Assembly (NCBI RefSeq): GCF_030936135.1
Contig: NC_082598.1
Location: 31,614,687 to 31,678,686 of the forward strand
DNA from: Gavia stellata
Lineage: Eukaryota > Chordata > Aves > Gaviiformes > Gaviidae
Direction of reading: 5' to 3'
DNA: 64,000 nucleotides
Shown here: piece after piece, positions 23,601-35,600 of the stretch
Position numbering within the stretch: the stretch's first letter is position 1
Layout of the letters: each line of letters begins with the position of its first letter
Notes under the pieces: generated by a model
Seen by the model: only the letters and a program-made list of their open reading frames with translations
What the model was told of the DNA's origin: nothing
Database searches by the model: none
Translations under genes and position numbers: made by a program

Positions 23601-26600
23601 TTACAATGCATAAGCATATGATTTGCTCCTTCTATCAGCCACCACAAAGGAGCAGAGCTTCAAGCCAAGATACCTTTTGTAATGGCTGAGTTAGTTTTCT
23701 CACTTGACCAACAGGAATGTGACCATCAGTCTAGAGGACTGGTGAATTATCCCCCGTGACGGTTACAAATGCCTCCCCTCCCCAGGACTTTTTCCCCAAA
23801 AATGATCTATTTTGATTATGGGGCTCTTTCACTACCCCAAGCAGTTTGGTATTAAGGAAAAGTCATAGCAAACTTACTGCTCATTGCTGCCTCATACTCA
23901 GAAAGAAATGATGCTGGAGCCGCCAAAAGGAGATACTAACCTTCCTCCTGAGTCGTACAGCATTTGTTAGCTCCCCGTTGTGCGCCACAGCGATCTTCCC
24001 ATGAAGAGTTTCTACAACAAAAGGCTGGCAGTTCTGCAGCTCAGAAATTCCCGAGGTGGAGTACCTCGTGTGCCCAATACCAAGGTTTGAAACATACAGC
24101 TTCTTCAGGCTGTCTGCGTTGAAGACGTGATTTATAAGACCCATTCCCTTCGGAGAAAAAGGAAAAAAAAGTTCTGTTTGATTTTGTTTTCCTGGCAACT
24201 TCTGCATGTCTTCTTGTGTTTGTTTTTGATACAGCGTTAATGCAAGCAACTTTAAGAGAAAGGCAAATAACCTGAAAGACGCGGGAAAGAAAGAAGCTGA
24301 ATAGATGTCACAGTGATGTATCAGATCCCATTACTCCTGTTTTTAAATAAAGCAATATACATTTTTATGCTGAGGATTTTCATGGAAGAATCTATTCCCT
24401 GACTAAAAATACATCCTCTGAAAAACACTACCAAACTGTTGTGTTGTTTTAAAACACCAGACAGAAGTCTGCCAGAAGACAGGCAAAGAAGAAAAAAGTT
24501 GCGAGAAGGAAATTCTACGTAAAGAATACCTTTTACAAGTTAGCAGTATATTGGATTTGCTTTTGCACTGGGTCCATGATAATGTTTATTAGATTCCACT
24601 GTCATTCCTGCCAATGTCAAAAGCAAAGCTTTTTTGAAGAGGTTTTATTGTTTCCTTAAAACAAACTTTTATAGCCAGGTTGCCTTCTATCTAAAGCAGA
24701 AATGCATCAAAACTTTTTAGTCAGTTGTCAGGAGCTTCCTTTGGCAACAAGCACTCTGTGGAGACAATTTAGCAGCGAGAACAGTCTGAAAAAACTGCAC
24801 AGAGAGTAGAAATTAACACAGGACTCTAGGCCCTCCTACAAACTCCTGCATCTGCTGCTGCCTGTGGAAAATACTTACATCCTTCTATGCTTGGTTTCCC
24901 TGTCACGCATGGTAATTACAATATACACAATAACACACATGACAATACTCCTCTAGGACCTTCAAAGATACACGGGAGAGGTCTGAAGCTATGAATGGTT
25001 CATAACCTGTGCTGTAGGTACAACAACAGGAGAGTGGGATGGGACAGGAAGGATGGAAATGGGTTGAACTGTTTTCAGAGCTTAACCAAAAGAGCTTGAA
25101 GAAAGCTCAGCTTTAGGGTATTTTCTGCTGCAACTGCTATAGAGTCAGAATACCAAGAGGCAGTGGTTTTAGGGTACTATCACGTTAAAAACTTACTGCC
25201 TCAAACTGTCAAACTGGTATAAGTTTGCTTTAATTGTTCAGCAAAATTTATGCCAAATCAATTATCATCTGTTGTCTCACAGGTGACATAAAGGTGGTCT
25301 ACAGTCTACGTCATGTGCTTATGTATGTACAGAAATGCAACCATGCACTTTTATTTTTTTTAGGCCAACTTTATCCTAACAGGAGATCTGGCAGTTCACA
25401 GGTCCAGTATTAATGGATGTGGCCACGTTAAGCATTGCAATAGCTTAAACAAGCAATGTCGTTTTAAACCAGATTTGGTTACACAAGTATATAATCTTTT
25501 AATCGCAGTTTGAAATATTCCTCTGATTTAGATTGTACTGGTGTGGGATGGCGAATGTGAATTACACCAGTATAAAAAGTTCCCAATTAAGACAATCTTA
25601 TGTCTGTATTATACAAGGCCTGGTACATGCCAGAACATGATAATGGTCTGATGAATAGCTACTTTAATACACTTTTCTGCATACCCAAGTATGAAACAAT
25701 CAAAGTCTTTCTCCTACTGGCATCACTATGTCTGTACAAGAGATTTAAGTTTTTCCACATCCTGAGCTAATAGAGCTATGACAGTAATGTTTTGTTATAT
25801 AAATCTAGCTGAACAGCTCTGACAGACAAATCTGGACGAGTCTTTCTGGGAGAGTTTAAAAGAAAGGATTAATAGCCTTTGTCAAGGGCTATTAATCCAT
25901 GGTCAAAGACTGGTAACAATCAGAAGGGAACACATACCCATGCCTTAGGTGTTCCAGTTCATACTCTAATGTATGTGTTGCCTTAAACTGTTGACAAAGG
26001 TGAGTTTGCATGGAAGCATCGGGTAGTAAATCAATACATGAAGCAGGCACCTTTTCCACCCTGTTGTCTCTCCAACGAAGAAGAGTCAACTGGAGTTCAG
26101 AGGACAAATGGATACAGGAGCATCTTAGCTGCTGACATTTTTATGGACTAGTTTACAAGCCAGAGTCCTAAATACATTTTCACCAGTGTAGCAGACCCAA
26201 ATGTTTGTCACATTAGCACCACTTCCAGGATTAAACAAGTCTCATAAATTGTACTCCACAGGCTCTTTATTACACTGTGGTTATTACAGATTTTAAAAGT
26301 GCTGTAGCTGAGAAACGTGTTTCAAGGATAAAAGAAACCATCACATGCTCTGCAACTCTTAAAACACCAAAGCTGATATGATGAGATAGTAAATTAAATT
26401 CTTAGCATGACAGCTAAGTATTGCAGCTCAGTAACATGGAAACACTACAAATTATGGTATCACCTGCTGGAAGCTGATTCGGAGAAGCTCTTTTTACTAC
26501 GGGATATATAGAGCAGCCCACTTTAAAGGAAGCTGGAATTCATGTAAACCTTAAGGAAAGCTGAAACCCAAGCAGGAGCAGGAATGAAGAACAGGTAACA

Positions 26601-29600
26601 CGGTGCTGTAATTGAGAAAAGCTGCATTTAAAAGTGTGTGTGTGTTTGCGTGTGTGTGCACACGTGTGCGTGAATCAGGCTGTAAGTAACAGGAGGGGGG
26701 AAATGCCTGAAGAGGCAAAAAACATGATGCTTGATGAGACAAGATTTTGCATGAGGCATTGAGCAGTCACACATAGATATGCATGCTGCTGCAGCAAAGC
26801 AGTTCTTACTCTTGCACTCATTTGAACAGCTTAATTAATCTTCCTCAGAGACCTCTGAACATGAAGACAAACTGCTTTCTGATTGCGGTTGGCGAACACA
26901 CATCAAGAATTCCCCCATGGTTATTTTGCTCATGTAGTTTTATTTCCTGCTCCTCTTTATTTCTCTGTTCTTTCAGGATGGAATAGGCTGATAATTTTTT
27001 TTTTCCTGATCACTATTCAATACAGAATGAGCAGAAATATCCCCAGAGCATGCAGGTATTCTCCTGGCATACTCCTTTCGAAGCTATGTCTTTTAACATC
27101 CCCTGGGATTCTCTCAGCTTGAGAAAGACTGCGAGACCTTCTCAGGCCTCCATTCGATCTTTTATTCGGTTTATTTTTACCTATGGGTAAAATAGCTGCC
27201 ACTTCCCTGAGTCTCACTAATGCAAGAATTAGGCATCCATTTGTGCATAGCCTGTAACAATATTTCTTTTCTCTTGATCTCAAGTTGCATTGGTGCTCCA
27301 TAGTTAACACCTTAAGTGTTGGGTGACTTTGGTAAGTAGTTTTTGTGACATCAATAGCCTGATCTGGATACTTCTGTGTGTCTGCCACTGTGTGCACGGA
27401 TACACCCAGCAGGATAACGTTGGCATATTTGTTTTAAACATGCACTTAAGACGGAAATTGCATAAATAACAGAATTAGATACTATCACTGACAAAACCAC
27501 AACAGTCCATCAAAACATGTTACTTTCCCCCTAATTATTCTGTTTCCTAGCTGAAACAAACTTTCATGCATCTCAGTTAGGCATCTACAAAACATTAATT
27601 TACATTTTACCTTGTGCACTTTGAATGCTTGGGATGACTCTCCATCACTTGTCACAATTCCAGCACTCTCCTGGCCCCTATGGACAAAATATAATTAACA
27701 CAAAGCACTGAAATGCTTAGAAAATGAAATGCTTTAACAATGGATTGGTGTTTTTTCATCTATTTTTTACAACATGGAATTTTAATGTAGGTCTGTTTGT
27801 TGTTTTATTTTACAGGCTTGTAATTACAACTGGTTTCTTTCCCGTGTTATGCTTTATTCCAAAACAGTCACATAAGGTTTGTGCCTAAGCCCACTGAATT
27901 CGGTGGGAATCTTTCCACTAATAAGCACTGGCTCAGGCTCTTACGGCAGTCCTATTTCAGTGTGGGCATAAAATAACAGCAGATGCTTAATCTGAAAAGC
28001 TACTTTACAGTGATAGTAGTCTAGGCTCTATAGTGCTACTCTATTTCTGCTTTGGGTTGGGGGGTAGGCTATTAAGAAACTGATGGTTTTGCCTAGGGGA
28101 ATGCATTGTCTCTTCCACAGATCACCTATGCAGAAGCTTTTGCACTCTTGCACTTTAGCAGTCAAGCTAGCATTTAGACTTGTAAAAGCTATATGGGCCC
28201 TCTGATAAAAGCGTTTGAGCACATAAACCTAATATCGGGCATCACAGCTTCTGAACTCAAGTGAAGCAAGTCTGGCATACAGTGTCACTGCAAATGGAAA
28301 TACTTCTCTTACAGCAGATCAACCTCAGGCTGGCAGTTGTGCTTTGTTGAGCAGAAGAGCTGTGTCAGCTGAAATGACAGAGTTTTCCCCAGCCTGCTCC
28401 CTGTTCTCCCCAGCCCTGTCCCCCTGCTTGGTCCCCCAGGCATACGCCCAGCACCCGGGCAGACAGCACGGGCAGGTTCCCTGATGCTGCCCTGCCAGAG
28501 GCAGGCAGAATACTGCACAGCTGCCCAAGGCTCTTAATTCAGTCCTTATCCATTGAAAAGGTATGTTTTGCAGACTGGATTTTTTGTGGGTAGCAGTGCA
28601 GGCTGCTCGATGTCCCGTTAAAAGGCTTCCTGGAATAAGGCCGAGTGTTACCTCTAACAAAACTGCTGCCGTATACCCGCCATGCCTGTAACACCCATAG
28701 GGACTTTGGTGGACTGGTAAGCTCCTGTCCACGCTCATCTATAATAATGACTGAAAAGCAAAGATGTTTTTCTTAAAAAAAGGAAACACTTAGAATATTT
28801 TTAGAATATTAGATGGAGATGCTATTTGTGCATTAGACTGGTTTAACTCAACTGAAGTCACTGGAATTATTTAGTATAAGCAACAATATAATTGGGCACC
28901 AAAAAAAATCTACAGAATAGGTGCTCCTCTGCACCTGACCTAGCTCATGACAAATTTTCTCCAGTTCCTAAAATCCCTTTATTGGTCACTAGCCCCAGTT
29001 CCATGTAAAGCAAAATTTAAAGAACGTTTGCTTACAGAAAACCAAACCAAACAAACTTCACACCTGTCTGAACGAATTTACCCTGTTACTGACACAGATG
29101 ATCCTCAAGAGAAAAATCAGAGATGAGAATATTCTTAAACGCATTTATTTTACCTCAGGAAGATACCCCATCTATAAGCACTAAGACTGGTTGTAAAACC
29201 CGAGGGTTGATATACTGCATTCAGCAACTTTAAATTCAGATGTTAACATTACAGGCAATTGCCATTTACATACTGACACTGTCCCTTTAAACAACAACAA
29301 AATCAACAGCCAGAAAGAGCGAAGCAAACATCCTGAAGGGAAGAAAGGCCTTTCCAGTCGTCGGATTACATCTTTCACGTAGCGCCGATGAAAGAAAAGG
29401 AAGCTCAATTTCATTACCACGAAGCTCACACAGTTTTACCAATTTAGTGAGATTTTTGAGTATGCAAGCTTTTTATTAAAACAGCATGAATACGAGAGTT
29501 AAAGCCGCGTATCTATGACCATCAGCTCACAAACACGCGCTACCCCGCCAAGCAAATGTAAAGCCGGATGACCCTATCCCCGCTACTGTCGTGCCTTCTA

Positions 29601-32600
29601 CGGCAAACTTGCAGCTGCTTTGGACGGCTCAGCCCCGCGGCTGCCCCCCGCGAGGCAGAGCTGCCGCAGTGCCCACCCGGCCCCACCCCAGCCAAGGGCC
29701 GGCACCAGAACGGGGTTCGCGTGCCGGCTCCTCCGTGCCTTCTTTTCCCTTTCCCGAGGGACCAAGATAGCGCCGCTCCGTCTTTCTTCTCTCCCGCGAC
29801 CCCCCAGTGCCCGCACGGCAGCCCCTGCCCACGAGAAGGGTTAAAGCAGCCCCATCCAGGCGCTGCCCCGCCCGCGGAGCCCGCCGCCCCCCGGCACCGC
29901 TCCCGCCCGAGCTGCTTTATTCGCCTGCCTCGAATACCGAGCCTGCTTATTTGGCAGTTTCTCAAGTTACTCCCCTCAGGCAGCTTGAGCCAGTAAAACT
30001 AGATCCTTTCATCTCGGCGGAGCTTACTGACAACCAGCCGTCTGGTTTCCTAGGAAACAAAATCTTGGCTAGAAATAGTGAATCATTTCCAGGTCACTTT
30101 CAACATGGAGAGTGGAGCAGGGAAGCATTGGACTGAGGAGGAGGTTAAAGCCTTGTTAAGCGTCTGGTCAGAAAAAAATATCAGAAAGCAACTCCACGGC
30201 ACCCTGAGGAATAAAGGAATATTTATCTACATTGCTAAAAGGTTGCAGGAGTTAGGAGTTTGCAGGGATTGGAAACAGTGCCGTGCAAAGTATAAAAACC
30301 TGAAGTATGAATACAGAACGGTTAAATATGCCCACAACTCTGGGGATGTCACTAAAACCATGAAGTTTTTCCATGATCTGGATGCCATATTGCGATATGA
30401 ACCTGTCACACAATTAGCAGCAGAAGAAAACGGCAGGTGTTCTGCGACTGAGACGCAGCTGAACACAAGCCCCACAACAGAGAGCACGCAAGGTAAAAAA
30501 CTGTTTTTGCTTCTATCTTTCTCTCTTTGCTTAAAAACCAAAGGGAACAAAACCGAAGCCTGAGTTTGCTCGAGCCGAAGCGGAGGTTGCGCAGCCCCAA
30601 CAGCGCTGTTAGAACTGACTTGATGCACTCCTCGCGCAGGGGAATAAAATGTTAGCACCCACCAGTGTTGAAGTCTGTAAATACAGCGTAATTCCAGCAA
30701 AATTATGCTAACTGCTTGTATTGCAGCCTCGGTGAGTACTTGCTGGTGACAAGGCTCCTGCACTGGGTTGAAACGTTAAATTAAGAAAAGCTGTCTTCTT
30801 TCCCTTTGACATTGGTTTGCAGTACTTTGGAAGCAGGTTTTGTAGAGCTCCAATTCAGATGTAAGCTTCAAGAAAGCTAAAAGTAAAGGTTGAAGCTGTC
30901 ATAATTTTTTAAAAATCGTTATTTGTCATATAAGTGAAATGTAGGGTTTTATTCGTATTTCTCAGTAACTGAAAATTCAGGTATGATGACTAAAGGTAAA
31001 TTATTTGGTAAGCAATTAAACTTAAATATTTGAGAAACAGAGGGATGTTTAATAACATCTCATTAAAAATTGTAAAGTAGTGAGGAAAGTGAAAATTAAT
31101 CATGTTTATCAGACTATTTTGCGGCAAAGCAAATGAATACAACTGCTTTTATTCTGAAGGGGGTTTTACCAAATTATTTGCATCTCTTGTTTTATTCAGC
31201 CCTCTCTACATATGCATTTAAGCTGTGCTTAACATTTCATTAGGGTCAATCTGCTATTTGACATCACTCAAATCTCCTTGTCACATCCTAAATGTCACTG
31301 AAGCATAAGCCCCAATAATAGTTACAAGTACCAAAATAAGATGCCTAAAAAGAGAAATTCAAAGCTTAGCCGTTTGCTCCCACAGTGTGTGCCAATATAG
31401 GTTAATTAAGATTGTGAATCTTTTTTAAGAAAACAAAAACCTCAACATTAGTATTGGGAGTATCAGGCAGAGAAGGAAGCTGGACACCTAGCTTGCCCTT
31501 GTACCCCTCCATGTCTCCCTCTACAATGCTGTTTTACAGGTCTGAAGAAAAGAAATTGCCATTTTTCTTCTCATCGTTTACCCTAACGAAAAGCTTGACC
31601 TTAAATTTGTCACCACTGGCAGAAAGCCTCTAATCTGTCAAAGTCACGTTAAATTAAAATGGCAATTTTATAATATTTTAACATGTGCTCTCTGCACTGT
31701 GTATTGCAATCCACTTTTATTTTTAAACTTGCAGAACTAAGGCTAATACAAGCTGTTACACTTCTGAGGACTACGTGAAACTAAGATAGCGTCTTTCATC
31801 TGAGGATCTGCCCTTAGATTACCCTCTGTGTTTTGATGTAGTTTGCACCAATTTTAATGCTAATTTTCATCTGCCTTAGACCTCTAGCAAGTTGAAATCA
31901 GAAAAGGTTGATTTCAGTTGTGAATCCCAAACTAGAATATAAAAAAAAAAATTACCCCGGGTGAGACACACCTCAGTTTGAAGCATTAGGACAGCCTGCT
32001 TTTAAAGGTGATATAATTAAATATCTCTCTTAAATGCACAAGCATTTCTGTCACTCCCTTAAAGAAAAAGAGCAAGTTTTATGGATTAACAGAAATGAAA
32101 TGCAACTAGCTGTAATAATGCAAGACTAAGGGTAAGAATTTAAATGCAAAGATTCCCACAACCACCATAATTCAGCCACAAAGAAAACACACTAAGATAG
32201 AAATGCGTCCTGCAGCTATGCGGAATGCATACATCCCCAACAAGGGGCAGAGAGAACAGCTGTGAGAACGTGAACTTTCTTCATTTAAGCACACAAGTCA
32301 AGCAAGTAAGGCCATACTAGAGGCCCAGTCCTTTCCTGACTGCAGTCGGAGCTGCAATGTCTGCCCAGCCTAGTCCTTCGAAGGGCGCTTGTAAGGCTGA
32401 AGCGGCATCTGTGGCTCTGCAGCTGATGCTCACAGCTCCCTCCGTGGGGGCGGCTCTGACGGTCTCGCTCCCAGGGAGGGAAAGGCGATTCCCCCCCGCA
32501 CAGGTGAAGGCAGATTCCCCCCCGCACAGGTGAAGGCAGATTCCCCCCCGCACAGGTGAAGGCAGCCCCCGCCCCGCGGTGAACCTGGCTGGTGCCCTGC

Positions 32601-35600
32601 GGGAGGAGGGGGCCTGCTTTAATTTGGGCATCACCCTCCCTAAGGCAAACTGACCGAAGTACAGCAGGTCCCCTCCTGGGCTTCTGCCTTTCAACCACGG
32701 GGTGTCACAGGAGGGGAGGGGAAAACGGTCCCTCCCCACCTTAAAAAGAGGCTGAGAAGCCTTATTTTGACAGCTGGAGGAACCAAGGATGTCTAGGCTT
32801 GTGACTTGGGTAGCAAGAACAAAATGCTATCCACAAACTCAAACCTGTGCCAAATAATACTGTCCACCATGCACACCTTACTTTATTTTAAGGACCTACG
32901 AGCTATGCTAATTTGTTTTGTTTAAAAAGCATGACAAGGGACAGGGCGTGCTCCCAAAGAAATGACTGTATTTTTACCATTCTGCTTGGCCTCAGTCTAA
33001 ATATTCATATCCATCCTTAATGTAAAGCTATAAACCCTGTCTTTGTGTTTGATTTGCTTGATTATCTCAACTACTGGGAGATTGCTGGGGAGTGGGAGGA
33101 AGGGGAAGGAAGGAAAAAAAAGAGACTACTTTTATGGGACTGAATGGTATTTCTATAGTGTTTCCCTGAGTTTTGTCTTCATATCTTGTAAAATCAAGTT
33201 TTCTTTTGAAAGTGTAATTGAAGAAATTAACACTGAAAACCACAATCAAATCTAAGAGAGAGGTGTCTCCGGACAAACTTGGTAGCAACACACACACCAA
33301 TTCCCAGCTCATTCATGGAAAGACGACCGACACTTTTTGCATAAGCGCATACAGCATCGCAAGGCAGAGATGTTCATGTTGTCCTCCCAGAATACATGTT
33401 TTCAGAGGCAAACAGAGCTGTAGCTTAAATAATTGTTAAAAAATATACAACTCAACATGTTCACTTCTCTTAAAATTTAGTTTGTGTATTATCCCAGTAA
33501 CAAACAACCAAGAAAATCCACGTAGAGTGATGGCGCACTACGAAAAATGGTATCATTCATTACAGTTCAAATAAATGACCTTCCCATTTTGTTAACCAGT
33601 TTTGATTGTTTCAAGTTAAATCAAGTATTAACAAGTCAAGTACAGGATTTACCAAAGTAAAGTTCACTTAGTAATTCATGTTAAGTTACTTACGCTCTTT
33701 TATATTTCTCTCTTTATGTTTAAATGTTAACGCACTGGCCACTTTCCTTGCCTTTCACTTTACCATAGCAAATGCAGAAAAATTATCAAGTCTGAGCAGA
33801 AATGCATCAGCAATGACAATATTATCATACGGACAAAACTCATTCGACAGCTCCTAGAAATGCAAAAAGCTCCTTCAGAAATGCCGATTTGAAAACGCCA
33901 TTCATACATAGTTTTCCATGTCTGGACTTTAACATTAAACATGCCATTGACAAGTATATATATATACCTTTTTTTTTAATAAGTGTGCAATACTCTTATT
34001 GAGTAACTTTTTTTTTTTGCTCATCAGATGCTTTTTTTCCCCATCAAATATTCTAACATCGTTTTTGTTAACTGTTCTTATTTACTTAAAATAATAAATT
34101 GTTTCTTTTTACTATTACAATGTAATTAAACTTGCTCATCCTAGTACGCATGGCACATTCAGCAGCCTTCCAAGAGAGAATTTATTTCCCCCTCCGTAGT
34201 TTGCTTTGCAGCTCTTAAGCAGGTAAAACACCAGCCCTGGCGCTAGCGGCGGAGGCATGAGCGCACCTTTCCCTCTGCCAGCCTGGCGTAGCAGCTCCTG
34301 CCAGAGAAGCAAGGCGGACAGTTGGGAGCAGTCAGAGATCAGGCTACTGCATCTATGAGTCATTCTGAGCCTTGCTGAAAGTTAGGAGGATTTAGGATAA
34401 TGTTTTCAAATGAATCCAGATGCAGTTTCCAGTTTCACCTACGTCAGGGATACCAGGTTGCATCCTAACCGCACCTCGTTACTGTTCCTTGTGACGAACT
34501 ACCGCAGTCCCTTTGAACAGGTAGCTTTGATCTGTGTGACCTGCCTGGCTGGAGCTGACGGTAGCTCACTCCCTGTACAGTGAATCAACATTTCCAACCT
34601 CCTGTTAACGTGGTACCTTGAATACAGCATATTACCATAGAACAACTTAAAAGCCTGTCCTCTGTGAAAATTAAGCTGATTCAGAACCTGACTTACATAT
34701 GTTGCTTTCTAAACTTACATAGCTATTGCTATTAATGCTGCTTTTTAAACAAATGTAGGAACACTGTACTGTGAAAAGCTAGACTGAATCCTGCCAGCTA
34801 CAAATACATCTGTTCTCTAGTCACACTACTTTCCTGCTTTCCCTATGCCATTAACGAATTCCCTAGATTTCCAGAACTCTTTGCAGAACATTCTTGTTTT
34901 CTTCATACACTTCTCTAAATATTCTTCTTGGAATTTTTTGTTACATAAATGGATTTGTGGTTATCTGAATCCATATGCAAAGTCCACTTTTATTTGTATG
35001 TCTCTTACTTTCCATTATCTACTTTCAAACAGTACTTTTAATGTGCTGTCCACCCCAAATACTGAGTCAGAAAAGCGTACAAGTCACTAGAATCAATTCG
35101 GTTTCTACAGGAATTTTAAATTTAATTTCAAACAGACTTCATATGCAAGATACAAAATAATTTAATTTACCTCCTATAACTCGTGTCCCCTTACGGGGAC
35201 AGGCCAAATTAATTTTAGATTTTATTTAAATACAAATTAAGTGTGGAGATTACAAAGTTAATAATCTTCTTATTGTGTATGGACATTTTCACTTAAACTA
35301 ATTTAAGCTAATTTAGTCCATACCTATTTTTCATCTAAAAACTCTTTCCTTCTCAGGTGAAATATCAGTTTCTTTAGAAGATGATGAGGATGCTCCAGGA
35401 GATCCACTACTTTTTATGTCCCATGTCAGACCAGTTCAACTAGGTATAGTATGATGGCGCAGAGAGATCAAAAACTAAAAAGCAGCATGGCTGTCAGAGA
35501 ACTTTCTGATAGCTTGAATACGCCGTCATTCTGTTTCTGATCAACATAGCTTTAAAATAGCCACGGTTTTGCACCATCTCCTTCGCAGTTTCAGCACTCA

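Larger units (their letters stand above)
24148..27610 (-). other. PPAT intron 2, 3.5 kb
   Basis: AT-rich intron with a 33-bp near-perfect palindrome (25866-25898) and a GT-rich tract (26634-26672). No exon-like sequence was recognised. Confidence 0.6.

Noticed and set aside
30078-30104. GTG at 30078 as translation start of the nested gene
   Set aside because: Eukaryotic starts are ATG with rare exceptions; ATG 30105 has a strong context. The upstream similarity is reported separately as a finding.
29540-30136. Open frames in the intronic CpG island, including one running to 30136 on the plus strand
   Set aside because: They are in a different frame from the SANT-like exon and have no protein character.
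30227-30763. A 178-codon minus-strand frame opposite nested-gene exon 1
   Set aside because: It is the antisense shadow of the domain 1 exon; the plus strand holds the conserved motifs.
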